Shown here: one piece after another, positions 1 to 12,427 of the stretch
Layout of the letters: each line of letters starts with the position of its first letter
How positions within the stretch are numbered: the first letter of the stretch is position 1
The notes under the pieces: generated by a model
Seen by the model: the letters and a program-made list of their open reading frames with translations, nothing else
Databases searched by the model: none
What the model was told of the DNA's origin: nothing
Source: Anisakis pegreffii
Taxonomy: Eukaryota; Nematoda; Chromadorea; Rhabditida; Anisakidae
Reading direction: 5' to 3'
Length of the DNA stretch: 64,000 bases
Assembly: GCA_035041965.1 (NCBI GenBank)
Contig: JAPYMA010001806.1
Coordinates: 1-64,000 of the forward strand
Position numbers and translations under genes: made by a program

Positions 1-48
1 GGGTGGGGGGGGTGGGGTGGGGGGGGGTGGGGTTGGGGTCGGGGGTGT
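1..48. repeat. G-rich low-complexity tract (G-quadruplex-prone)
   Basis: Almost pure G interrupted by single T on the + strand, with at least four runs of three or more G, so it could form a G-quadruplex. It continues off the left edge. A second, weaker G/T-rich tract (GGTGGGTGGGGG-like) lies at about 335-390 and seems to be the same part of the next repeat unit. Confidence 0.8.
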
Positions 49-520
49 TGCTTTTTAGTGTTTCATTTATTGTATTTCATCCAACGGCAAGATGCCATTG
101 GATGACGAGATCCGACGGCGTGGTGAGCTGTCGGATCTCACCGTTGTTCACTTCTTCGTTGAGTGCACGTCATGGACGTGCACAATACTCTCCGATGCTG
201 TCCTAGATTTCTCTTTCCAAGGTCTAATCCCTTTGATTTCAGATCGCGTGGATCGGGGACGGTGGATCGCTGAAGAACAACTGGGCTCTGGATTCGCCGA
301 TGGAAATTCGATTGGTCATCGAATCAGTTTAACAGGTGGGTGGGGGATTGGAATCAGTTCCAGGTCAATGCGGGTGGGTGGGAGGGTGGCGTTCGGACTG
401 AGCTGATTTAATTGACTTTTATTGTTTCATTTCATCCCATCCAGTGGCAAGAAGGCACTTGTTGTTCGATTCATTTGAAACTCTAGATTTCAGGTCGATG
501 CGATTTCGTCGATGGATCCA
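1..520. repeat. Diverged tandem repeat, unit about 350 bp, led by G-tracts
   Basis: Three blocks recur in the same order. A G/T tract (1-48 and about 335-390) is followed by a sequence reading tttcatt..tttcatcca..ggcaaga (about 60-94 and 424-455), then a tagatttc..tcg segment (about 205-258 and 484-516). The copies are diverged and unequal. An open frame of about 100 codons at 92-406 crosses the unit but matches nothing I recognise, and I do not call it a gene. Confidence 0.45.
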
Positions 521-2180
521 GTGGAAGATGAGATGCGGCGACGGATGGTTTTCAAAGGAACAAGAAGAATCGATGGCGGCCAGAAACCAGACAGACCGAG
601 CGAACACAATTCATGAAACCTGTGCAAAACCGAACTCCAAAATAATGAGATAATGAAATCCGGTCGCTTCAATTTTCCCAGTAGAATACACTATAAAATT
701 TCATATGAATCATATGACTGATTTAATGCGAAGAACAGTTAAGAAGAAGTCTTTTGATATTTCCTCACATCATTCTAAACATTCAATTCTGACTTCGTTC
801 GTATCGTTACTGAAAAGTGTTGTTGCAGGTTAACCTGAAATGTAACAGGAACGGAGCGATCTACATGACCGAATAAATCGGATAAACAGAGCGAATCAAA
901 GGAGGAATCGATTAGAGATAATCCGTTAGTCTTCTCACTGATCAGATATAATTTGAATTGATACATGCTTTGAGAACAAAAATACGTGTTCTGAGATTGT
1001 CAACAAATGATTTGTATTTAGGTTGGATGTTCATATGATTTGAACCGATTATTTCAAGTTGCTAGAACTCATTGCTCAATAGTCTCCTCATTCGAAGGAA
1101 TTTTATTCTAGTTGAGTACCGTGGGCGTTGACAAACACCACCCAGTGGTGGTGGCCGAGGTGGATGCCCCCCAAAAAAGGTGGGCGAGAAGAATGAAGAC
1201 TTCATCTATTACAAATTGGCTCATTGTGTCTCCATGCAATCAACAAAGAAGGATACTTCTGAAGGGGAGTATGCTCCTTCCAACTGTAAGGATCGTTGCT
1301 TCTTGTCAATAATTAATCGGAATTTGTTCGAGGACCTTCTGGATGGTGCCAAAGCAAGCCCTACAAGAGTGCCAACGTGTGATGGGATAATCAATGTGGC
1401 AGACAGCAGGGTAATTATCGGAATATATGCAAAATCCCAGTGGATGATTCAGCCGCCGAATTATAATCGCCTGCAATTGCAATTTGCAACAAGTCACCTG
1501 ATCAGGTCGGTCAAAAGCATTCAAACTTTATTTTCGTCGGTATTATTTACAACTTTTGGTTTATGCTAGGGTCGGAATAAATAAGCACTGGCTGAATGAA
1601 ACCATCTTTCAATTATTTATGTTTTATTTTTTCTAGCTTAGAAATCGAAGAATAAAGCTGAGCCGTGGTCAGTGATCACTTTTTCGTGCATATTCCACAT
1701 TTCATTATTTGTAAATGTTTGTTTATTTATAAATATGGTTGTATTTGTGTGAGATTGTGGAAGGATTTCTTGTTTGTAAATAAGGATTTATATTTAATTT
1801 GTATGCGCAATTTATTCCCCCTTATTATTGCTTATAATTGTTCATTTGTTGATTCATATTATTAAAATAAGTTTTGTTATTATTCTCTTGATTTACTATG
1901 TTTACAGCAAAGGGGGAACACGGTATGTAATGATCTATTTACCTCTGGAACAGGATGCAGGAACTCGTACTTAGGAGAAACAGATAAGGAATTTCCCATC
2001 AAATAAATTTTGTTCCCTATTTATGCATTATTTTTTATCTGTATTTTCATCATCCGATGTTTAGACAGTGCTAAATGCACATTTAGGTAAAAATTGGGTA
2101 ATTTGGAAGGTAGGAGGGGAGAATAGGTTGAAATTTTTGTAAATTCCATTTTTGTCTATTTCAATGCGCGGAGGACTCTT
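521..2180. other. No supported gene
   Basis: The longest open frame is 1180-1569 (+, 129 codons, internal ATG). An AATAAA lies just after its stop at about 1577, so a terminal exon is conceivable. The translation has Cys-containing stretches but no motif I recognise, and I could not join it to other exons. Confidence 0.3.
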
Positions 2181-2185
2181 GGGTA

Positions 2186-2252
2186 CGCCGTAGTGTAGTG
2201 GTAGTGCAGTGGGTTTTGGAGTGGAACACCTGGGTTCAAAGCGAGCCTTTGA
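2186..2252 (+). repeat. tRNA-like / tRNA-derived SINE-like sequence
   Basis: The segment GTAGTGTAGTGGTAGTGC resembles a pol III A box and D-arm, and GGGTTCAAAGC about 35 bp later resembles a B box. The T-stem and acceptor stem do not pair properly, so this is not an intact tRNA. A related A-box-like segment (GTAGCATAATGGTAGTGCC) lies 180 bp downstream. A degenerate tRNA or SINE head is the best reading. Confidence 0.35.
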
Positions 2253-2365
2253 CATTTGTTCATGAACTTTATTTTAGGTTTGGCTTTGGGTTTTTGAAGT
2301 CGTATGGTATATTTTTAGAAACAATAATGTGCTTTACCTATTTCACAGCAAGCGAAAGCGTTAGA

Positions 2366-2402
2366 TACGTTGTAGCATAATGGTAGTGCCATCCGTTTTT
2401 CC
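2366..2402 (+). repeat. Second tRNA-D-arm-like fragment
   Basis: Shares the core tac-g-y-y-GTAG-TA-TGGTAGTGC with the sequence at 2186-2215. No B box follows at the right distance, so it is a fragment at best. Confidence 0.25.
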
Positions 2403-3571
2403 GTGGCAAGTTATTAGCAAAATCTGAGAGTACAACGAGCGATTGGATATGATGTATGCCGAAATATTATCAAGGACTGAAGACACAGCTGACTTGAACA
2501 AGGCATGTGTAATGTTCAGTATTAATATGACCATAGCAAACAAAATGAGGATTGTATGTGAAGCCTTATATGAAGATGCCCAGATATTTGTTCAATATCA
2601 CATATACTTTTCTTAACCTTCCACGTGAACACGAGCAGGAGACTGGCTATGAGTGACAGCCCGAGACACATCTTGAGCTCCAGGTTAATTTGGACGAATG
2701 AGGCTGAAATACACTCGAGCCTAATTTGGACAAATGAGGCCGTGTAGGTTATTATTCACTGACTGCTCAGTACAAGCACTTCGAGTTTGATCGAGTATTT
2801 CAATTGCTTTTATTGATTGATTCACTGAACTTATCAGTGTGCGATAATAATGTAATGGTTGTACCAACTTCATGAACAAGGTTTCCTCATTAGCATGACT
2901 AATGAATGCAGAATATGAACAGAATTAGCAAAAATTTACAGTTGGAGTTTGAAGCCACAAAGCGTATGTGCCATTACATAGGCGAGATAACATCTGAACG
3001 AAGAGAGTAGAAGTCAGGTAAACAAAAAAAGACTCACTAATTTGGCAATGTCTCACGTCTGTACAAGTACTTTTTATTGGAAAGATCGCATTTTTACCGA
3101 AAATATCAGAATCTTCATGGATTTTCATGGATTTTTCAAGCTATACTGGATTATTCAATCTTAAAATGTTCCCTCATTATGACTGTTGCCGCTAGGGTTT
3201 GTTATTTTAGGGAACTAGAGTACTGCATTATCAAAAAGTGCAATTGCTGTCACAATTTCCAATTTGATGTTTCAGTCGCAGTCGAATATAGAAATTCGGT
3301 AAAGTATATTCGTTATGCATCGTTGTTGACGTTTTTCTTCGCCTTAGGAAAGCGTTTTCACATGACTGTATATCTTCAATTCATATTTTCATTCGCATTT
3401 GTATATTATAGGCAACTGCGCGCTATGGATGACCGGATCAGATGACGGAAGATGGATAGGTCAGGCAACGGCATTTCTTATCTTTTCAGTTCAACCTTGA
3501 AGGCTAGTTGATTTGTTACCTCATTTTATTTGAGATTCAGCATATTCTTTTGTTGGGCCCTATTGTCAGAC

Positions 3572-3902
3572 ACAAAAGCTTGGGTAAAACGGCCATAGAA
3601 GGATTTTCCCCTATTGCCATTCGTTTCATAACTAACTTGGAGGCGCAAACGTGGTGTTTTCCAGTACCCATGTTGGTGTGGGAATGCATGGAGGCCGGGA
3701 GAATGGGCGGATAACCCAGGGAGAAATCCTATCCCGGTTCCGGGTGAACCCGGCATTCGTACCGTCAAACTTCCTGGAGGATAACCTTCATGGACAGCGG
3801 CGGATAACCTCGGGTGTACTGTGAAAATTCCATGTATGCGCTTCTCTTAAAACATTCAGGTAGTCGGAAAGGTTTGTGTGGCCGTTTATCCTCGGTTTTT
3901 GC
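3572..3902 (+). mobile_element. 331-bp TIR element, copy 1 (MITE-like)
   Basis: The left end reads ACAAAAGCTTGGGTAAAACG and the right end is the inverted complement of GCAAAAACCGAGGATAAACG, giving terminal inverted repeats of about 26 bp with mismatches. The internal 170 bp (about 3657-3830) is nearly identical to copy 2 at 3983-4313. No transposase frame is present, so it would be non-autonomous. About 40 bp of left flank are also shared with copy 2, which points to tandem duplication of element plus flank, not two insertions. Short frames inside it are not genes. Confidence 0.65.
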
Positions 3903-3982
3903 GTGCTGCCTTTTAAATTGTTTAGTGAAAATTTCATTATTTCAGACTTGATATATTCTTTTATTGGTTCTTATTGTCTGAC

Positions 3983-4313
3983 GCAAAAGCTTGGGCAAAA
4001 CGGCCACCGAGGGATTTGACCTTATTGTCATTCGTTGCTTAACTATGTTAGAGGCGCATGTGTGGTGTTTTCCAGTACCCATGTTGGTGTGGGAATGCAT
4101 GGAGGCCGGGAGAATGGGCGGATAACCCAGGGAGAAATCCTATCCCGGTTCCGGGTGAACCCGGCATTCGTACCGTCAAACTTCCTGGAGGATAACCTTC
4201 ATGGACAGCGGCGGATAACCACGGGTGTACTGCAAAAATTCCATGTATGCGCTTCTCTTAAAATATTCAGGTAGTTGGAAAAGCTTATGTGGCCGTTTAT
4301 CCTTAGCTTTTGC
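3983..4313 (+). mobile_element. 331-bp TIR element, copy 2 (MITE-like)
   Basis: Same length as copy 1 and offset by 411 bp. The ends read GCAAAAGCTTGGGCAAAACG on the left and the inverse of GCAAAAGCTAAGGATAAACG on the right, a cleaner TIR pair than in copy 1. The core is almost unchanged between copies while the outer parts differ at many sites, an uneven conservation worth noting. Confidence 0.7.
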
Positions 4314-4707
4314 TTGCAGAATTTTAACCTCCAATGATACTGAATTACCATAGCTTTGTTTACGTTTAACACCAAATATATGAATTCATCATTTGTGACC
4401 ATGATAACGAATTTCATGCAATCGATTGCTGGAGTCGATCAGGAATACTCAATGGACGTTATCAACATGAAAAGTGGTGTTGGATAAAGAAAAACGAAAA
4501 TGTGATTCAACAATAATGCACTCGCGACTACGGCTTGAAATGAAGAGGGAAATATGGGAAGTCTAATCGTTCAACAGGATTTTGTGATATTGTGATCATA
4601 TATTATGATAATTCATAATGTGTTGATACATTAATTGTTGTAATATCCTCATTATGCTGCGCGAGAAATGAGGGATGTATAAAGAATTAACGTGTTGTTA
4701 AGTTATG

Positions 4708-4737
4708 ACGAAAGAGCCTATTTTATGGTTCTTTCGT
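4708..4737. other. Short inverted repeat (hairpin)
   Basis: Arms ACGAAAGAGCC and GGTTCTTTCGT pair over 11 bp with one mismatch around an 8-nt loop. There is no adjacent gene to which it could serve as a terminator. Confidence 0.5.
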
Positions 4738-4951
4738 GTAATACCATTCGATCGGGACAGGGTTTGGGAAGGTGCTATTGTCTCTGCTTAAGGGGTGAGG
4801 TTTTTTGGTGGATTGAGGAAAGCTAAATTCGTTCAACTTCCTAAAGTCCGAGCACCTCGCCACCCTGGCTTCGGTAGCGATCTGCGAATTCTGCACTTTT
4901 TGGTGTCAGTCGTGTGCAGTTGCAAGCCGAACCCGATCGAGAGGTGTTACC

Positions 4952-5008
4952 AAGGCCAGCTGTTCGCGAAACGGAGATGGGGACCCGTCTAGCGAACAGT
5001 TCGGCCTT
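4952..5008. other. GC-rich long hairpin
   Basis: The arm AAGGCC-ag-CTGTTCGC (4952-4967) pairs with GCGAACAG-ttc-GGCCTT (4992-5008). An inner ACGG/CCGT pair extends the stem. It lies in a stretch (about 4830-5050) richer in GC than its surroundings. A 128-codon minus-strand frame (4841-5227) covers it without recognisable similarity. Confidence 0.5.
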
Positions 5009-5802
5009 CTCCCCCCCCTCCTTTGTCTGAAAATGGAAATGGAGGGTGTCCGTGTCGCTCGACATCACAAAATTTGAAAATCCCACCTTTTCTTGAGTCC
5101 CTCCGAAATTCAAGAGGTTCATGAATGAGAACCGAATTTTACCAATTTTGACTATGCGCTGCCCTCGCTCCGTAAAATTCATTACGTCCATTTTTCTCGT
5201 TGAGAGTTGATAGTTCAAACGTCCCATCTTGCTCTATCACAATTGCATAAACTATGTAAAATAGCAATTATTCCCGAATAAATGGTTTAGACGTGGGTTG
5301 CTCCACCGATTTCGTTCGAATTCAGCGAGTTGGATGCAAATACGAAAAGTAAACGCCAATGAAATGCGAAAGGCCAATTAGAATGGCTTGAGGTAGTGTG
5401 CTTGACGTTACGTTTCGAAGTCTTCAGCAATTCCTTCTTTTCGAAGTCACATGATTTTTTTAATCCGATCACTTTGTGTAACATAACTAATCAGTTCTCA
5501 TTGAAATATTGTTCATTCATTAACAGAGATAGACAAATGTAATAAGTAACTAAGCAAGTAAAGTCGGTAACAAAACAAAATACGACAACAATGACATATT
5601 ATGACAAAAATAAGAGACTGAAACGAGCTCCTATGAAGATTACCGCAAAATCAAATGCAGTATTTGTAAGTTTAAAAAAAATGTCAACAATCAAAGAAAT
5701 CTACATACAAAGTCCCAATCGCCGGTAGTAAACGCGATTATCGGTATGCACCTTTCAGAGCTCTTCAGTGATATGTGTTGCGGTGATGTTGATGGAAAGT
5801 GG

Positions 5803-5852
5803 AGTTCCCGCTCGGAGCGGTTCCGTTCCGAGCGATATTTTCAGCGGGAACT
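5803..5852. other. Nested GC-rich palindrome
   Basis: The outer arms AGTTCCCGCT (5803-5812) and AGCGGGAACT (5843-5852) pair perfectly. Inner arms CGCTCGGA (5809-5816) and TCCGAGCG (5827-5834) overlap the outer left arm, so alternative folds compete. Surrounding DNA is AT-rich. Confidence 0.55.
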
Positions 5853-6954
5853 TCAAATGCAAAAAATCTCTCATTCCTTCGTGATTCGACCGTTCCCCAA
5901 TGGCACTGCTCAAGAAAGTACTGACTTTTTAGATTTTTGAGACTCAGAGAGTAAAAAAACTGTTGATGATCCGCGGCAAAATCACATTACAGTGGGCCAA
6001 TCACGAAATGAAGCACACAAATTATCAAGGTTTTTAATGACACAATAGGATTTTCGAAGAGTGGAGAGGTTTCTGAAAATTAAACATGACTTCCAAAAGT
6101 ATTCAAGAAATACAACCTTGATAAACGATTCGATAGACCATGATATCTGGCACAGACCAATTTTTCAACCTCACATACTAATCGAAAATATTCACAGAGA
6201 TTATTGAATTCTCTTAAATTGCTTCTTTCATAAATCCCCTAGCAACGGCTCAAAAATTGCCAGACAGTTTTCATTCCACTAAAATTCGCATTTTATCATC
6301 CTGATAGACCTTACTGCTCATTAATGCTGCTCACTTATATCCATTCGAAGATGATTTCAAGCACTGATTCGGCCTCCACACTTAATAATTAATCCTTCGC
6401 ATGCTCCAATCATCAAAAAGTTTTTCATAAGTGTCTGTTCTTGGGAAATATGTTCATGAAGAATATTCATTCACAATAATAATTCTTCACGTTTCCCGTT
6501 TCTGCAAGACACAAGGGAATATACCATCATCTAGAAAAGAAAGATAACCTGTAGAAGAATCACTGCTTTCCGACGAACTCAACTTTACCGATCGAGTAAA
6601 ACCATCTTCTCTCATAAGCATACGACAACCTCAAAATCTCAATCAAACAATATGCATCCCTCTCAGACATCGTACCCACATCAATTGGCCACGTTACCGA
6701 GTGAGTGAGTGCATCATCATTTTCAAATTCCTCACTTCCATTAATTTGAACGAAAGTGTGAAAAGCATCATCAAAAGCATCTTTCAAAAGCAAGCATCTT
6801 TCCGTATGATATCTTTCATTTGAGCCAGGATGACATTTTCTGATATAAACGATGTTATCTCTTCTTATTGTATGTAAATAACTCAGTTGAGGGAGGTGTG
6901 CAGTTGGAAATTTTGTAGAAAAACAATTGCTCTTTGTTTCAGAGTTTAGTTCCG

Positions 6955-7455
6955 GTAAGATAGTTCTATAAAAATAGTCATAACTCGGTAGGATACGGTA
7001 GACTCGAATATGGACACCCGCATAGCATTAAGAAAATAGCTATATCTCCTCAAGAAACCATAACTGCTCGGCAAAGCATGTAAAATTTTGAATGTAGAGG
7101 ATCCAAGGAATCGAATGGTGTACAAAAATTCTTATGTTACAGGGCAAACCTGACAGTATGATTGCCTTGAAGATGGTAATTTCTGTAGAGGTGTAGCGAC
7201 ATACAGAGATATTGATCTATGGTGATAGAATATTTATGGATGAGCGATTTTGCGCTCGTTGTTCAGATAGCTCTACGAAAATAGCCATTACTCGTCAAGA
7301 AAGCGGAATTGCTCAACAAAATATACGTTTTTCTGAATGCTGAGATTCGGCCCGATTGAATGGTCTACAGAAATTCGTATATTACTGGGCAAGGCTGAAA
7401 AATCGCTATGTTAGACGGAGTACGGTTAGTTTGAATATGACGATTCTAGTAACGC
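6955..7455 (+). repeat. Diverged direct repeat, spacing about 240 bp
   Basis: Both copies contain, in order, gatag-tcta-aaaatag-cat-actcg, aaaatagc-at-ctc-tcaagaaa, gaatggt-tac-aaattc-tat-ttac-gggcaa and a stretch like gacgga-tacggtag. Matching blocks sit at about 6958/7264, 7033/7277 and 7117/7359. Copies differ at roughly a third of positions, so the duplication is old. Confidence 0.45.
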
Positions 7456-10400
7456 TAGCTTTTCGTATGTTTTGGTCGCGTATGTCATGGTCAGGTTGTG
7501 ACAGGATTTATTCTTATCACTGCTGCAATATTTTTTAATGTCATTCTTATACATTGAGTCTTCGATTTTTTTGAAACGAATATGTTGCCGAATTCATATT
7601 CAATAACGACGTGATTTTCGACTTCATAATTTCATCTTTAGATCGTGATAGTGCTGTCATGTCATCTACATTATTCATGTCATGTCACCCACATACTCGC
7701 TCTCGTCACTACCGTGAAATGCCTTTATACTTGGCTTGTAGGCTAGAACTAGTTGTTTTCTTGTATTTTTCTGTTGAGGTGACCAACCATCAGAGATGAC
7801 ACGCTTTGTGACGTTAACCAATTTGCTCGAAGAGAACAGATCACTAACCAATCTAAAATCGAACCCATGAAAATAAACGAACTTTTTCAAGAGAATTTTT
7901 CTCAATCAGCCAGTCAATCGCTCCATCAGTCATGAATCAAATCAGTTTCCTCACATCACTAAACTAATGCTTGTATGAGATTCAGCTCATGAAACATATT
8001 CGTGCACCAATCCGTTTGATAATCGAATAAGAATTTGGAACTGATAAATGTGAGCATCAATTTGTTTCATATGTGTTGTGCGTAATCGTTCATTCAACTG
8101 AATCTAATTATATCGAAAAAACCTCAGCCATAGATGCCTCAACTTGGCTCATATCTTCACAAAATATAAACTTTTCCCAACGATCTCGCTTGAAGTATCA
8201 CACAAATAACGCAAACGCAATTGATCGCATATGAATATTCGCGAAATTACGTTCATGTAATAGCTGATCGATTGTTTGATTTCACATGATCGACGGAGAT
8301 TGAAACGTTTCGACCACTTCAACTGCCTTTTTGATCCAACTCTTCGTCAAGAAACTTTTTTATTTGCAGTGTTCAGAAGCAGTGCTGTCGAAAACGGGTT
8401 TTGCTTTCATGACTGCAACTTCATTGACTTGACGAAAGTCGAAACTGACTTGAAGAAACTGTAATGGCAAGGTTTGAAACAATATCAGTAATACCAACAA
8501 ATTGCGAAACATGGAATAATTGTCATTGAACACACCCTAATCGATCACAGCACAGTCTAACTAGAGTGCTATGTTTGTAAGTTAATAATCCACCAATGGA
8601 GTGATATGTTTGAAATCGAATTATCGGAGTCAATTAGCGTCCAGTGTAGTTGCTTTCAGCTTGAAGTGCATTAATAGGCATTTTGTATTGCGTTAATATG
8701 TATTACTTTATTAATATCTAATAATACTCTCACGCACGATTTCGTGTTTCATCAACCTCAACACCATCGAGGTCACTGAATCCAATTTTTTCCCAATATA
8801 AGTAATGCACTTGAAGGCACCCAAGCGATTTCGGGTGAAAATCATTGTCGATTGCAATAGATCGCCAACGCAATTGCCCATTGACGTGTTTGCGATCAGT
8901 GAGAATTTTTTGTGAGTTTACGCTTGGCTGCTAACATATGCCAAATGGCAATATGAAAACAAAATGCGACCATATGCGATGCAAATAAATTCGCTACAAG
9001 CATTCAATCACTATCACTTCCAAATGACTGATTATGATAAGTCTTTGAATGATTAGGAGATAGGTAAATGGTCACGTGTTCGAATCATCCCTGACATATA
9101 ACAGCTCAAAGCTATAAGCATATACTTCACTAATATTCACAATTAGCGTAAAATGTATTAACATACAATTCAGTATAATATTGATCGTGAATGTTGAATT
9201 TCCTTTTCTAGATTTCATAATTCTTTACAAATTCTTCCGCATCTTCATTGAAGATTGTTCATTAGCATCTGCTTATTCAAAAACAAAACATGCACTTCAT
9301 CATCTGTCAACGCAAACATTTTCCGATACAATGTATCAACATTAGAGGAGTTGTTTTGAAGAATTTCGAGCAGTCAATATATCCGGACATTATGACCGAA
9401 GTGCGAATAGATATGGTGACTGTTTGCATTGTGACGTGTTAGGTTGCAGAAAAGCTCTAGATTTAAATCATTGTTATTGTTAGATAGGTAGGCGGCACCA
9501 ACGCTTTATCACAGAGCTAAACGATTCATCATCGAAACATAAAGCCTAACGGCTCTAAGGAAACATCTCATAGCTGTCTCTGCATTTGATTTGTATCCAA
9601 GTGAACTTAAACTGACGTATTTCTACTGCTAATCACATTGTAAATGTTACCCTCAAGTGTTCAACTTAGTATTGCAATAAATTCATTGCGGTCAATTGTT
9701 ACGATGAACGCGTATTATAAAACCACATATCGCCCATTTTATTGTTTGACGTGATGCATTCAGCAACGTGAATCTAACCTCCTATCGTTGTCACTGTCGC
9801 AGTCGTCTGTTGAAATATTTTTCGTTGCAGTAATGAGCTTCTAGTATTCTGAAAAAGCTTCAGTAGAGCTTCAAAATTGAATATGAGAAAGAAAAATGTC
9901 GCTCGGTATTTGGAGCATTCGTTTTCGAGAACTACGTCCATCTATGTCGATGAAAGTTTTTATTCAAAACTGAACGGAAGGAAGTTTGTGAAGAAATTCC
10001 GATTGAACCGATCGAATCCGTGGGGGCAAGTATTCAGTTAATGAATAATAAACTGAGTTTTTTTTTATGAGAAACATTTTCTTTACGTAATGCACTTCTC
10101 GAGTTCTATGGATATGTTATTAGATTTGAATGTCGGTATTGCTATTCTCATCGTGTCATTATCGAATCATATAGCATTTGAATTTTCACATAAACGTTAC
10201 CAAATTTGGATCGCTGATTCATCGATTGGAGTGCTTTAAGCGGATTTGAACGATCCAGCTTCGAAGAATTAACTCGCACTATGAATCGCAAATCTTTCTC
10301 ATATGAGATGTAATATAATCTCAGAGTCTTCCTGTGCTGAAATGCAAATGATTCTGTTCTATTCATTTATTTTTTCATTTATGCTGCGTCAGTATTAATC

Positions 10401-12427
10401 GTGCATCTCTATGCATTTCCGCTCTTAACATCCATCACTCATCAGTACTCCCCATCACCTCGTGAAATCCGCTCAATCCATCACCCGAACTCAATAGATC
10501 AAGAACTCAATTATCGCGATGCTCTCTGGTGTCTTCAACTCGTTTGTTATCGTTTTCATGAAGTGAATTATTGGGATTGTCCTTGGTGATGAAACATTTC
10601 AGTATTATCAAAAACTAATCTTAACTAATTTTTAAATCTCTTGAGAGCGAAAAAACTCTCGTTTTGACGCTTGTTAGATAAACTGAGTCTATTGTTCAGT
10701 TTGATTAAGTGGACATTTTCTTAGGAATGTTTACATGGAGATTGTCTGCTTTCCTAGCAATTCCGATCTCATCTAGTGATAATTTGATGCTCGAAGTTCA
10801 GCGTCTGGAAATACGTCTGCAAAATTCTTTGCTCAGAACATTTTCCATCATGTGATATTTGCTTCATGACTGATACAATTTGATTATTCGTATTCTTTGT
10901 TACCAGAACAAACGAATACGATTTTTTTAAGGAAGCTGAAGCGAATTTCAGTCAATTTTACTGCCTTGTTGACAATTCTGTAATTGCATTCTTTGGTACT
11001 TCAACATATTGTTTACATAGTTCCTAATTCGACACCGAATTACATCCATACAAAATTTCCAGTTTGCTCACGTTATCTCTTTATATTTTTATTGTGCACA
11101 GAGCTATTGTTTATATCTTTCTAGAGCATTTCTTAATCAATTCTTATTCATTTGGAATATTTCTCTAGCTTCGCATTCGATGAGTCGTTCGTTTCGTACC
11201 TTCCAAGTGGTTGAAAACGTTAATTGCTTAAAGACGTTAAGAACGGATCCGTAGTAAGATTACTAATAGTGGCAATCTGATGATGGAATTCTTTACAATG
11301 CAAGTTTCCTGCTCTGATGCACACAGGAGAGCAACGAGGTCCGATTGGGTTGAACGTGCCACCATTTTTTCGGAAAATTCGAATTCTTTGCTGCTTTATT
11401 CATTGTCTGTCTAGCAAAACATTTTTCCATTTACACACTTTCCTTCCCAGTATCCTTGGGGAAATTGATTTCATAAAATTATATGCAGTGGAAAAGAAGG
11501 AAGCGACGAAGAAGCTGCTGTGTGCCAGTTGAGTCAACGATGAGTAAACAAATCCTAATCAATTAATGCTCCAAAAGAAAGATCACTAATCACATGCAGC
11601 TTTATTAAAGAATTTCTATCATTTTCTATTCTTAAAGGATCATTTTTGGAAACGCCTAAATGATTTAACATACGTTTACCAATCAATCGGCCAAGCCTTT
11701 TGGTACGTGTTACTGCTCGTAATAATCGAAGTGAAAACGGCTCAAAAGTATGAAAAAATTTTTTAACAACGCAAATTTATTCGAATGCATCAAATCTTTA
11801 TCGTCTTCATTCTCAACTGCATTGTTGGAGAGATGATTACTGGAAAGAAAAAAGTGCTTAAATGAAGCTTAATTTTCTACAATTCAGACTTTTATTTTCA
11901 TGCTCAGAATCAGAATACTTTTCTCAGAACTATTCGAATTTACTCAAATGCTATTCACATGATTGCTGTGTGTTGTAAATCTCCTGATAATGTCCAGCAA
12001 AGCATCCATTGAAAATTAGTCCCTGAGGATTCCTAGTAATGCCATTTGATCTTTTGCTGATCATTGCGATTGCGATGTTAATTTGAGCAAATTTATGAGT
12101 GCACGTTCACTTAGTCCATAAGTTTGACGTTATCAATAATTTATCAAAAGATAATCTGCTAATCGAAACTCCTAATCGTGACCGATGGGATTCAATTAGG
12201 GATGAAAATCTGATGGCTGTTATGAAATTATTAATGTTTGCACGCCATTCCACAGGGCACAACCAATGATGACGCTTGTTCAGCTAATGAATTCTTAATT
12301 AATGACGAAAAAATAAAATAAATGGCTAACAGGTTGGGTGTGTGCACTAGCAGAATGTCACATGAAACATCCGAGACTCTTCAATCCTGAGAACGATGGC
12401 CAGGTTTGGAAATAATATCCTTTGTTG

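Noticed and set aside
3508..4274. Frames of 68-80 codons within the tandem 331-bp elements
   Set aside because: They shift between copies and overlap on opposite strands; the conserved unit is the DNA element, not a frame.
4841..5227. 128-codon minus-strand frame
   Set aside because: No recognisable similarity; its openness follows from local GC content and the hairpin.
9070..9105. GTTCGAATC resembling a tRNA T-loop
   Set aside because: Flanking stems do not pair and no A box lies at the right distance.
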